NCBI RefSeq assembly: GCF_009497775.1
Contig: NZ_CP031012.1
Span: 3,100,001-3,164,000 of the forward strand
Length of the DNA stretch: 64,000 nt
Direction: 5' to 3'
Origin: Alcaligenes faecalis
Lineage (GTDB): Bacteria > Pseudomonadota > Gammaproteobacteria > Burkholderiales > Burkholderiaceae_B
Shown piece by piece: positions 17,036 through 25,202 of the stretch (the first letter of the stretch is position 1; the number at the start of each line of letters is the position of its first letter). Under the pieces are notes generated by a model. The model was not told the origin of the DNA. It did no database searches and saw only the letters and a program-made list of their open reading frames with translations. The position numbers and the translations under genes were made by a program.

Positions 17036-18688
17036 TTAAACCTCCAGCTCAGCGCCAGGGCGCACCGCAGCCGAGCGGGACTCGGTCAGCGCAAACGCAC
17101 CCGACTTCACAATCATCAGCAATACGTGCAAGGCAAAGACCAGATGGCCCAGCGTCATCATGGCGCCGCCAATGGAACGGCCTTGCAGCCAGGGCATGGT
17201 GACCGCCACCGATTCCATAAAGCCACGGGCAGGATCCAGCAAGGCCAAACCTTGCAGCACGCCACCAATGCTGAGCGTGATCATGTAGACGGCAAAGCCA
17301 GCCACCACCAGCCAGAAGTGCCAGGAGATCAAGGCAGGACGGGGCCAGGCCGTGTTCAGAATGCGCGGCAAGGCAAAGTACACACCACCAAAAATCACCA
17401 TGCTCACAAAGCCATACATACCCAGATGAGCGTGAGCCACAGTGAAGTGCGTGAAGTGAGTAATGGAGTTCAACGAACGCAAGGCTTCAGCAGAACCTTG
17501 CAGGGACGCGACGGTGTACATCATGGCGCCAAAGACAATGAAACGCAGAACGGGCGAGTGACGCAGCGCACTGAAATGCCCCTTGAGCGTCAAGTGCTGG
17601 TTAGCCGAGAAGGCCAGCACCGGAATCACCATCATCATGCTTTGCACAATGGACAAGGTAATCAGCCATTCAGGGATAGGACCACCAATCAAATGGTGCG
17701 CCCCAACCTGTCCGTAGAAAAAGGCCAGCGTCCAGAAACCCAGCAGCGACAAGTTGTAGGAGCGCACAGGTCGTCCAATGACTTTGGGCAGGAAGTAGTA
17801 AATGGCGGCAATCGACATGGGTGTGTAGAACAAACCCAGGACGTTATGCCCGAACCACCAGTTCATGGTGGCTTGCTCCACCCCGAAGTGCACGCCAGGA
17901 ACCTTGGCCACCAGATACAGAATGGGGAACCAGAACAGCGCCGCACCGATGTACCAAACCGACACGTACAAGTGCTTGACCTTGCGTTGCGAGAGCATCA
18001 AGGCCAGTGGCATACCAATCATCATGCCGCCAAAGGCGAACAGCACGCCGATTTGCCAGGGGATTTCCAACCATTCCAGGCCCGCATTCAAACCAATGGC
18101 CAAAGCACCAATCCCCGCAACCAGCGCTGCGTTCCAGACCAGCCCGCCCACCATCACCAAACGACCACCCAACAAGGGGGTTTGCAGCAAGCGCGGCAAC
18201 ATCCAGATAGTCAGACCCAACAAACCCATGGGCGCCCAGCCATACGCCACGCCGTTCAGGTGAATCGTGCGCAGACGGCCAAAGCTCAACCAGGACACAT
18301 CACCCAGGAACTCGGGCCAGTGCAGTTTCAAGGAGCTGATCAGACCCGCAAACGAGGCCACCACCAGCCAGACCACCGCACAGACGATCAGCAAAAAAGC
18401 GGGCATGGAGCTGGAACGATCGGCCTGCTCACGCGCAGCCATTTCAAGCGCGCTGGTTTGCTGACCATGGTTCTCTGCAATATGGTCGGCCGCCGCCAGA
18501 CTTAGCGCCTGCCGTTGGGCAGCATCTGCCGAAGGTTCTTCGGGCTGGCCGATTTCGCCCTTGTGAAAAATAGTGCGTGCACCACTGACGTCAGCATCGA
18601 ACAGGCCCTTGCGCAAGGACCAGATAAAGGCAAAAAGCCCGGCAATCGACAGGATGAATGCGGCAAGCAAAAGCGCCGTCGGGTTCAT
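17036..18688 (-). CDS. ccoN: cbb3-like oxidase subunit I with CcoS-like N-terminal segment
   Basis: Haem-copper oxidase catalytic subunit of 550 residues. The core (about 95-540) has about 12 membrane helices with CcoN-like ligand regions: RTIHLNGVAYGW, WWFGHNVLGLFYTP, GAHHLIGGPIPEW and FTHFTVAHAHLGMYGF. The N-terminal 45 residues (a TM helix followed by FAFIWSLRKGLFDADVSG) resemble the small assembly protein CcoS/FixS, joined by a polar linker of about 45 residues. ATG at 18688 has an AGAGGA site. The enzyme reduces oxygen at the inner membrane, probably at low oxygen. No FNR box was recognised upstream. Confidence 0.88.
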   Translation of the reverse strand: MNPTALLLAAFILSIAGLFAFIWSLRKGLFDADVSGARTIFHKGEIGQPEEPSADAAQRQALSLAAADHIAENHGQQTSALEMAAREQADRSSSMPAFLLIVCAVVWLVVASFAGLISSLKLHWPEFLGDVSWLSFGRLRTIHLNGVAYGWAPMGLLGLTIWMLPRLLQTPLLGGRLVMVGGLVWNAALVAGIGALAIGLNAGLEWLEIPWQIGVLFAFGGMMIGMPLALMLSQRKVKHLYVSVWYIGAALFWFPILYLVAKVPGVHFGVEQATMNWWFGHNVLGLFYTPMSIAAIYYFLPKVIGRPVRSYNLSLLGFWTLAFFYGQVGAHHLIGGPIPEWLITLSIVQSMMMVIPVLAFSANQHLTLKGHFSALRHSPVLRFIVFGAMMYTVASLQGSAEALRSLNSITHFTHFTVAHAHLGMYGFVSMVIFGGVYFALPRILNTAWPRPALISWHFWLVVAGFAVYMITLSIGGVLQGLALLDPARGFMESVAVTMPWLQGRSIGGAMMTLGHLVFALHVLLMIVKSGAFALTESRSAAVRPGAELEV

Positions 18689-18802
18689 GGTATTCCTCTG
18701 ATTAGGTAAGGCCGCAGCCCGCAGGGGCACGGACGAAAACACCCGGCAAGGCTACCCGTCGGTACAGAGCATTCCAAGAATCAGTTAAAGCTTCAAAAAC
18801 CC

Positions 18803-18908
18803 TATCAGTTTGCTTGAAAGCCACGTAAATCGCGGTTTACTTGTGCTTGAAGGCATACCCATCAGATAATAAAAAAACTACATTTATCGAATTCACCGTA
18901 TCAGTTTG
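18803..18908. promoter_or_regulatory. Direct repeats upstream of the MocR gene
   Basis: TGCTTGAA(A/G)GC occurs at 18811-18821 and 18844-18854, exactly 33 bp apart, and TATCAGTTTG occurs at 18803-18812 and 18899-18908. MocR-type regulators such as GabR and PdxR are known to bind spaced direct repeats, so these are candidate operators for the adjacent regulator and possibly for the divergent oxidase operon. Confidence 0.45.
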
Positions 18909-18923
18909 AGTACAAAGGGCAGC

Positions 18924-20351
18924 ATGAAACTGTATGAGACTCTGGCCAAGGAGCTGGCCCAGGCCATTCTGGACGGCACCGTAGCGGCAGGCGAGCGCAT
19001 GCCTTCCGTGCGCCAATTGATGGATAAGCACAAGATCAGTGCATCAACGATTTTCCAGGCCTATTACCGTCTGGAAGCACAAGGCTTGATCCAGGCTCGC
19101 CCGCGTTCGGGCTATTACGTCTGCTCCAATCTGGCGCCTCATACATTGGAAGCGGACACCGCCTCCCAGCCGCCACTGCAAGCGACCAGTGTCAACAATA
19201 GCGACCTGATCATGGCGATCTTGCAATCCAGCTCCGAACGTTCCGTGGCGCCTTTGGGCTCCGCATTCCCCAGCCCCCTGCTCTTTCCGCTGGAACGGCT
19301 GGGCCGCTTCCTGTCTGCCAGTCTGAAGCAGCAAGATCCCTGGGCCAGTGTGGATGACCTGACCCAAGGCCACGCCCCCCTGCGCCGCCAGATTGCCTTG
19401 CGCTATCTGGCTCAGGGCATGGCCATCAATGCCAACGATATTGTGATTACCAACGGAGCACTGGAAGCGCTGAATCTGTGTCTGGCAGCGGTGACGCAAC
19501 CGGGTGACATTGTGCTGGTGGAATCGCCCACCTTTTACGCCGCCCTGCAGTCGCTGGAGCGCATGAAGCTGCAAGCACTGGAAGTACCCACCCATCCGCG
19601 TGAAGGCATTGATCTGGAAGCACTGGAACACGCCATCAAACAACACGCTCCCAAAGCCTGCTGGCTGATGACCAACTTCCAGAACCCGCTGGGCAGCCTG
19701 ATGCCCGACGCTAAAAAAGCCCAATTGGTCGAGCTGCTGGCCCGCTATGAAATCCCCTTGATCGAGGACGATGTTTACGGCGAGCTGTACTTCGACACAG
19801 AACGCCCCCGCCCCGCCAAAGCCTTTGACCGCCAGGGACTGGTGATGCACTGCTCCTCGTTCTCAAAAACCCTGGCACCCGGTTATCGCATCGGCTGGGC
19901 TGTGCCGGGACGCTATATACGTGAAGTCGCCCAGGCCAAACTGACCACCACCCTGACCTCTCCCGTCCCCACCCAACTGGCCCTGGCCAGCTATCTGGAA
20001 AAAGGCGCGTACGACCAGCACCTGCGCCGTTTACGCACTCAGCTAAAAAACCAGTATGGGCAGTTCTCCAAAGCCTTGGGACGCTACTTCCCCGCAGGCA
20101 CCCGGGCAACCCGCCCCGAGGGCGGCTACTTCTTGTGGGTAGAACTGGAAAAAAGCGTGCAGACCCTGGAGCTACATCGTCAAGCCCTGTCGCAAGGCAT
20201 CAGTCTGGCACCCGGCTCCATCTTTTCAACCACCCAGAATTACAGCCATTGCCTGCGTCTTAACTTTGGCCATCCCTGGACAGAGCACAGCGATCACGCG
20301 CTGGAAATTCTGGGTAATTTATGCCGACCATTGCCACTTAAAAAGTCATGA
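18924..20351 (+). CDS. MocR-family GntR/aminotransferase-like transcriptional regulator
   Basis: Regulator of 475 residues: an N-terminal GntR winged helix (about 1-70, AAGERMPSVRQLMDKHKISAS) fused to a fold-type I aminotransferase domain (about 105-465). PLP lysine in SSFSKTLAPGYRIGW is Lys315, with MTNFQNPLG and DDVYGELYF conserved. MocR proteins use PLP or its amino-acid adducts as ligand and control nearby metabolic genes. ATG at 18924 chosen (AAAGGG upstream) over a TTG at 18906. Target unknown: divergent oxidase genes, the downstream lipocalin-like gene, or itself. Confidence 0.9.
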   Translation: MKLYETLAKELAQAILDGTVAAGERMPSVRQLMDKHKISASTIFQAYYRLEAQGLIQARPRSGYYVCSNLAPHTLEADTASQPPLQATSVNNSDLIMAILQSSSERSVAPLGSAFPSPLLFPLERLGRFLSASLKQQDPWASVDDLTQGHAPLRRQIALRYLAQGMAINANDIVITNGALEALNLCLAAVTQPGDIVLVESPTFYAALQSLERMKLQALEVPTHPREGIDLEALEHAIKQHAPKACWLMTNFQNPLGSLMPDAKKAQLVELLARYEIPLIEDDVYGELYFDTERPRPAKAFDRQGLVMHCSSFSKTLAPGYRIGWAVPGRYIREVAQAKLTTTLTSPVPTQLALASYLEKGAYDQHLRRLRTQLKNQYGQFSKALGRYFPAGTRATRPEGGYFLWVELEKSVQTLELHRQALSQGISLAPGSIFSTTQNYSHCLRLNFGHPWTEHSDHALEILGNLCRPLPLKKS

Positions 20352-20467
20352 AACGTAGGGCCTGACGATAGAAAATAAGAATCGGCAAGTCGTTGAATAG
20401 CAAAAGAAAAGACAGCATGATGGCGCAGTTACACAACGCAACAACACTGTCTATTCAGGAGTTTTTG

Positions 20468-20893
20468 ATGGCCCATACCTTACGTAACAAGCTGATCGGT
20501 GTCTGGCAATTGGAGTCCTTTGAATTTGTTCCGGAAGATGGCTCGCCCAGCTATCCAGGCCTGGGCCCCAACCCCATCGGTCAGCTGATTTATACAGAAA
20601 CAGGTTATGTGGGGGCACAACTGTGCAACAGCAGCCGAACGGCACAAGACAGCAGTCAATCGCTACTGGATACCTACCTGGCTTACGCCGGTACTTTTGA
20701 AGTGGATGAAGCCGCCCAATGCGTTACCCACTTTGTTGATATGTCCCTGAACCCCGATTGGGTAGGCGTTCCCCAGCCACGTCTGGCGCGCTTTACCCAA
20801 GGCGCACTGGAACTGATCACCCGTGATCCCGTGGTCGTGGCAGGCAAGCTGGGAGTGGGCACCTTGCTGTGGCATCGCGCCGGACCAGTTTAA
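20468..20893 (+). CDS. Lipocalin-like domain protein
   Basis: Protein of 141 residues with the pattern of the lipocalin-like beta-barrel family: opening LIGVWQLESFEFVPEDG, then GQLIYTETGYVGAQL and a beta-rich remainder ending GTLLWHRAG. No signal peptide, so probably cytosolic. ATG at 20468 has AGGAG 6 nt upstream, while ATGs at 20393 and 20417 lack one and would add an unlike tail. Members are often found in polyketide or small-molecule clusters as binding or enzymatic barrels; nothing here fixes a ligand. Confidence 0.75.
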   Translation: MAHTLRNKLIGVWQLESFEFVPEDGSPSYPGLGPNPIGQLIYTETGYVGAQLCNSSRTAQDSSQSLLDTYLAYAGTFEVDEAAQCVTHFVDMSLNPDWVGVPQPRLARFTQGALELITRDPVVVAGKLGVGTLLWHRAGPV

Positions 20894-20934
20894 GCAAAAA
20901 CTCCGTGACCAGCGGCCAGCCTTTGCTGGCCGTT

Positions 20935-21858
20935 TCAGTTGTGAACCGCCTTATCCAGCAGGCCCAGAAAATAATCCACAATCGCATGAGCACGCCTGTC
21001 CTTGCGCATGGCCAAGGACAAGGGAATCGTGAACTGACGCTGCTGCGGGTCCACCGCAATCATCTGGCCCTTCTCCACCCAACGAGCCGCCACGTGCTCG
21101 GGCAAAAAGCCGATGTACTCCCCCGTCAAAATCAAAAAGGCGATCCCTTCCCGATCACTGGCGGTGGCCACACAATTCAAATCCTGATGCTGCCCGATCG
21201 CCTCCGGGCTCATGCGATAAGCAGGCGCAATGGCCGCAGCCCGGCGCAAGGCTTCCTGGGACACCGTCCCTTTTTGCACCGCTGCAAACAAAGGATGTTC
21301 CCAGGAGCAGTACAAAAAATAAGGCTCGGCATAGAGCGTGCGATACTCCAGCCCGCTCAAGGCATTGGTTTCGGGCAGCACGCCCATATGCAGACGACCA
21401 TCCAATAAACCGCGCTCAATTTCCCCCGGTGTACTCATGCTGATATGCACACGCACCGCCTCGCTGTTTTGCCGCAAGGCACGCAAGGCCGAGGTAATGT
21501 GCATATGAGGTTGCGAGATCAGGCTATTCATCAAACCTATATTCAAATCCCCCCGCAAGCTGGAGTGCAGTTGATTCACCTCACTGCGGAAATTCTCCAC
21601 GGCGGCCATCAAAGTTTCACTGGCCCGCAATACCTGCCGCCCTTCCTCCGTCAAGGCAAAACCCGCCCGGCCACGCTGGCACAGCCGGATTCCACCCAGG
21701 CGCTTTTCCAGATCGCTCATATGCAGGCTGATAGCCGAGCGCGTAATGCCCAGCACGCCTTCCGCGGCCGAAAAGCTGCCCACTTGCGCCACCGTTCTGA
21801 ACACACGCAGCAGACGCAAATCAAAATCGGAAACCTGCAAAAGTCCCTTGAATTGCAT
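20935..21858 (-). CDS. LysR family transcriptional regulator
   Basis: LysR-type regulator of 307 residues. The helix-turn-helix lies at about 10-65 (FDLRLLRVFRTVAQVGSFSAAEGVLGITRSAISLHMSDLEKRLG), followed by the linker helix and a two-lobed effector domain (about 95-300). The ATG at 21858 is assumed; the upstream extension to 21912 is hydrophobic and unlikely. It is divergent from the class III aminotransferase gene, 100 bp away, and is the natural candidate to control it. Effector unknown, perhaps an omega-amino acid. Confidence 0.9.
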   Translation of the reverse strand: MQFKGLLQVSDFDLRLLRVFRTVAQVGSFSAAEGVLGITRSAISLHMSDLEKRLGGIRLCQRGRAGFALTEEGRQVLRASETLMAAVENFRSEVNQLHSSLRGDLNIGLMNSLISQPHMHITSALRALRQNSEAVRVHISMSTPGEIERGLLDGRLHMGVLPETNALSGLEYRTLYAEPYFLYCSWEHPLFAAVQKGTVSQEALRRAAAIAPAYRMSPEAIGQHQDLNCVATASDREGIAFLILTGEYIGFLPEHVAARWVEKGQMIAVDPQQRQFTIPLSLAMRKDRRAHAIVDYFLGLLDKAVHN

Positions 21859-21958
21859 ATAGGTGAGTAAAACAATAAGTGAAGTTGAATAAAAACGTAT
21901 TTTACTCAACAACTTAGCTGCCTACACTGGGGGTATTCACCGCCTTGAGGAGACCACC

Positions 21959-23305
21959 GTGAACTCACCCTACTTTGCGCCACAGCAGATTACCAGTGAA
22001 CTCAATCTCCAGTCCCACTGGATGCCCTTTACCGCGAACCGGCACTTCCAGCAGGACCCGCGTCTGGTCGTCAAAGCCGAAGGCAACTGGCTGTACGACC
22101 AGGATGGCCGCCAGATCTTTGACAGCCTGTCCGGGCTTTGGACTTGCGGAGCCGGACACGCTCGTCATGAAATCCAGGCAGCCGTGCATCGTCAACTCGG
22201 GCAACTGGACTACTCCCCTGCCTTTCAGTTTGGACACCCCGCCGCATTTCAACTGGCCGACAAGCTGACGCAACACACCCCTGACGGACTGGATCACGTT
22301 TTCTTCACCAACTCCGGTTCTGAATGTACCGATACCGTCGTGAAGATGGTGCGGGCCTACTGGCGTATCAAAGGCCAGGCGACCAAGACCCGTTTGATTG
22401 GCCGTGCTCGTGGCTACCACGGCGTGAACGTAGCTGGCACCAGCCTGGGCGGCATAGGCGGCAACCGCAAAATGTTCGGCCAGTTGATGGATGCCGACCA
22501 CCTGCCCCACGTACTGCAAGCAGACTGCGCCTTCACACGCGGCCAGCCCGAAACAGGGGGCCTTACCCTGGCCGACGAACTGCTGAAACTGATCGAATTG
22601 CACGATGCCAGCACCATCGCCGCCGTTTTTGTCGAACCCGTCTCGGGCTCGGCAGGCGTACTGGTGCCGCCTACCGGCTACCTGCAACGCCTGCGCCAGA
22701 TTTGCGATCAGCACAACATCCTGCTGGTCTTTGATGAAGTCATCACCGGCCTGGGCCGCCTGGGCACCTACACCGGGGCCGAATACTTTGGCGTCACCCC
22801 CGACATCATGACCATGGCCAAGCAACTGACCAACGGGGCCATCCCTATGGGCGCGGTCGTTGCCAGCAAAGAAATCTACCAAACCTTCATGGGCCAGGAC
22901 TTGCCACTGCACGCCGTGGAATTCAGCCACGGCCACACCTACTCCGCCCACCCCGTCGCCTGCGCCGCCGGACTGGCTGCCCTGGAGTTGCTGGAACAAG
23001 ACAATCTGCTGCAACGCTCCGCCGACCTGGCTCCGCACTTCGAACAGGCCCTGCACCAACTGCGCGACAGCCCGAATGTCATCGACATCCGCAACTGCGG
23101 CCTGGCAGGCGCCATCCAACTGGCTCCCCGTAACGGCGACCCCGCTATCCGCCCCTTTGAAGCTGGTCTGCAACTGTGGAAACAAGGCTTTTACGTACGT
23201 TTTGGTGGCGACACCCTGCAATTTGGCCCCACCTTCACCAGCACACCCGCCCAGCTTGACTCACTCTTCGATGCCGTCGGTGGCGTCCTGAAGCAACTGG
23301 CCTAA
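21959..23305 (+). CDS. Class III omega-amino acid--pyruvate aminotransferase
   Basis: PLP-dependent class III aminotransferase of 448 residues, the beta-alanine/omega-amino acid:pyruvate type. Motifs: LSGLWTCGAGHAR, FTNSGSECTDT, RGYHGVNVAGTSLGG, VFDEVITGLGRLG and the PLP lysine in TMAKQLTNGAIPMG at Lys288. It likely converts beta-alanine or related omega-amines with pyruvate as acceptor. GTG start with GAGGAG at 21947-21952. Divergent from the LysR regulator. Exact amine donor not determinable. Confidence 0.92.
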   Translation: MNSPYFAPQQITSELNLQSHWMPFTANRHFQQDPRLVVKAEGNWLYDQDGRQIFDSLSGLWTCGAGHARHEIQAAVHRQLGQLDYSPAFQFGHPAAFQLADKLTQHTPDGLDHVFFTNSGSECTDTVVKMVRAYWRIKGQATKTRLIGRARGYHGVNVAGTSLGGIGGNRKMFGQLMDADHLPHVLQADCAFTRGQPETGGLTLADELLKLIELHDASTIAAVFVEPVSGSAGVLVPPTGYLQRLRQICDQHNILLVFDEVITGLGRLGTYTGAEYFGVTPDIMTMAKQLTNGAIPMGAVVASKEIYQTFMGQDLPLHAVEFSHGHTYSAHPVACAAGLAALELLEQDNLLQRSADLAPHFEQALHQLRDSPNVIDIRNCGLAGAIQLAPRNGDPAIRPFEAGLQLWKQGFYVRFGGDTLQFGPTFTSTPAQLDSLFDAVGGVLKQLA

Positions 23306-23463
23306 GCACTAAAAAGGCGGCCTGCCACGGGCCGCCCCAAAACCAGCCCCCGTCGTAGCAACTGGAAACCTTAACTTTCCCCCCAAGCTGTCCCCACAGC
23401 CTGCTCCAAACCTCACAAACGCGCCATAATACGAGCTTTGCTCCCCAAGAAACGTTCAGCGCC

Positions 23464-24300
23464 ATGAGTTCACCCACAACGCCCACCTTTGCTCAGGCCC
23501 CCATCGGCCTGTTTGACTCGGGCGTGGGCGGCCTGTCCATCTGGCGCGCCCTGCGCCAGTCCTTGCCCAATGAAAACCTGCTGTATCTGGCGGACTCACA
23601 ATGCGCCCCTTACGGCGACCGTTCCCCGGAATGGATCATCGAGCGCACCCAGCGCATGGCACAAGTGCTGGTCGACCAAGGTTGCAAAGCACTGGTCATC
23701 GCCTGCAACACCGCCACCCTGGTCGCCGCCCCGACCCTGCGCGCCACACTGAACATCCCCATCATCGCCATCGAACCGGCCATCAAACCCGCCGCCGCGC
23801 TGAGCCGCAGCCGTAGCGTCGCCCTGATGGCCACCAGCCGCACCCTGGACAGCAGCGGCCTGCAAAGCCTGATCGAACGCTACGCCAGCGACATAGAAGT
23901 CATCCGCATTCCCTGCCCCGGCCTGGCCGACCGCGTCGAAGCCCTGCAACTGAGCGGCCCGGAGATCGAAGCAGAACTACGCGAACGACTGGCCCCTGCC
24001 CTGCAAAGCCAGGCCGACACACTCGTGCTGGGCTGCACCCACTACCCCTTCCTGCGCCCCACCATCGAAGCCATCAGCGGCTCGCGCTTCCACATCCTGG
24101 AACCCTCCTTCGCCGTGGCCGCCCAAGTCCACCGCCGCCTGCAACAAGCCAACTGCCTGAACACCCAAACCCAAGCAGGCAACAGCGCCTTCATCAGCAG
24201 CGCCCCCATGGAGCAAGCCCAAAAAGTCATCCAAGTACTGACCGGGCTGGCAGAACCCACCATGCTGACATTCCCGACACAGCCGCTAAACGCACTGTAA
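23464..24300 (+). CDS. murI: Glutamate racemase MurI
   Basis: Cytosolic racemase of 278 residues making D-glutamate for peptidoglycan. It carries the two catalytic cysteines in IACNTAT (Cys81) and LGCTHYPF (Cys191), plus the N-terminal GLFDSGVGGLS and PYGDR motifs. Complete, family-length. ATG at 23464. Transcribed alone; preceded by a GC-rich inverted repeat after the aminotransferase gene and followed by the 900-bp gene-free stretch that holds palindromic element C. Confidence 0.95.
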   Translation: MSSPTTPTFAQAPIGLFDSGVGGLSIWRALRQSLPNENLLYLADSQCAPYGDRSPEWIIERTQRMAQVLVDQGCKALVIACNTATLVAAPTLRATLNIPIIAIEPAIKPAAALSRSRSVALMATSRTLDSSGLQSLIERYASDIEVIRIPCPGLADRVEALQLSGPEIEAELRERLAPALQSQADTLVLGCTHYPFLRPTIEAISGSRFHILEPSFAVAAQVHRRLQQANCLNTQTQAGNSAFISSAPMEQAQKVIQVLTGLAEPTMLTFPTQPLNAL

Positions 24301-24555
24301 AACCCGGCCGTCCTCCATCTCCCGATATATCCAATAAGAGCAGCTTGAATTGGCTGCTCTATCTGACTGACCTCTAGTTTCCGCTGCCCAGTTGCAGCCC
24401 TCCTCTTCCACCCCCTCCGATCAAGCCCACATCCGCATTGCGGTGATGCCGTGGAGCTGTGGAGCTGTGGAGCCTTTAAAAACCCCAGCCCTCACAACTC
24501 GAACGTCAATCCGCAGGACCAAAGATCCCAAGCATGCCTTCCCAAACCGTTGAGA
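24301..24555. other. Intergenic stretch after murI
   Basis: No gene supported. It has a hairpin (AGAGCAGC with GCTGCTCT, near 24338-24361) without a T run, possibly a weak terminator, and a short tandem repeat of GTGGAGCT (three units ending near 24473). Confidence 0.5.
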
Positions 24556-24793
24556 GCTGCTCAGGGTGCGGGCACAGGGGTCGCGGGGGCGAGTCAGACT
24601 ACTTGCCGCGGGCGGAGTATTGATCGGGGATGCAAGCGGCCTGCTGTTTGAGCCCGACGCTTGTGGTTTGTCCGGGGGACAAACCATCGGGCGAGTTCAG
24701 GCTGCGCCCCGATTGACACTCTGCCAAGGGCACCGACGCGCAGCGTCGGCAAGTAGTCCGCCCTGCGCCCCCTGTGCCCGCACCCCGAGCAGC
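24556..24793 (+). repeat. Nested palindromic element, copy C
   Basis: A 238-bp element in the same orientation as copy B. Outer arms (24556-24591 and 24759-24793) pair over about 33 bp with a few mismatches and a sequence unlike copies A and B. The middle stem joins 24611-24629 and 24707-24725 through 15 standard pairs, three G-T wobbles and one mismatch. The side hairpin is 24733-24749 and the terminal hairpin 24663-24687. The core is near-identical to copy B. Open frames inside appear to be artefacts. Confidence 0.85.
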
Positions 24794-25202
24794 GGCCTAC
24801 GAAGAATGCCCCCGGCAATCCTCCCCTCATCTGCCCCCATCAAGCCCCCCCGAGCCTGCCCCCCACCCTCAACCCAAACCTCAAACCCAACAAACTTTGA
24901 ACCTAAAGCACAAAAAAATCGCTCAAAACCCGCCATCCCCCTCCCCCCGTAACAAACCATCCATCAACCCGCCACATCCCCGCCAAGCCGCAGCCCGCCA
25001 CCACTCTCCCCCCTGCCCATCTCCCCAGAACCAGCCCACCACATAAAACACAATCCAATCATCGGCGGATTTGCTGATCCGTTCACAGGGCAGTCATACG
25101 CCCTTCCTACACTGCCCGCAGTCCTGATCCGATGCCGACTGGGCAGCCCACCCCCACGCACAGTCCGGCCTCTCTTTCCACCTTCTCTCCTCGAGTGGCT
25201 GT
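24794..25202. other. C-rich intergenic stretch before the LamG lipoprotein gene
   Basis: Strongly strand-biased, C- and A-rich on the plus strand, with many CCCC and AAACC tracts. No gene is supported. A short CGGCGGATTTGCTGATCCG dyad lies near 25061-25081. Composition would suit a C-rich Rho-dependent region, but that is only a guess. Confidence 0.4.

Noticed and set aside
16967..18505. 512-codon plus-strand frame opposite ccoN
   Set aside because: Shadow of the haem-copper oxidase gene; Gln/His/Arg-rich with no domain.
24449..24473. GTGGAGCT tandem units as a possible minisatellite or CRISPR-like array
   Set aside because: Only three 8-bp units without spacers, too short to support any such call.
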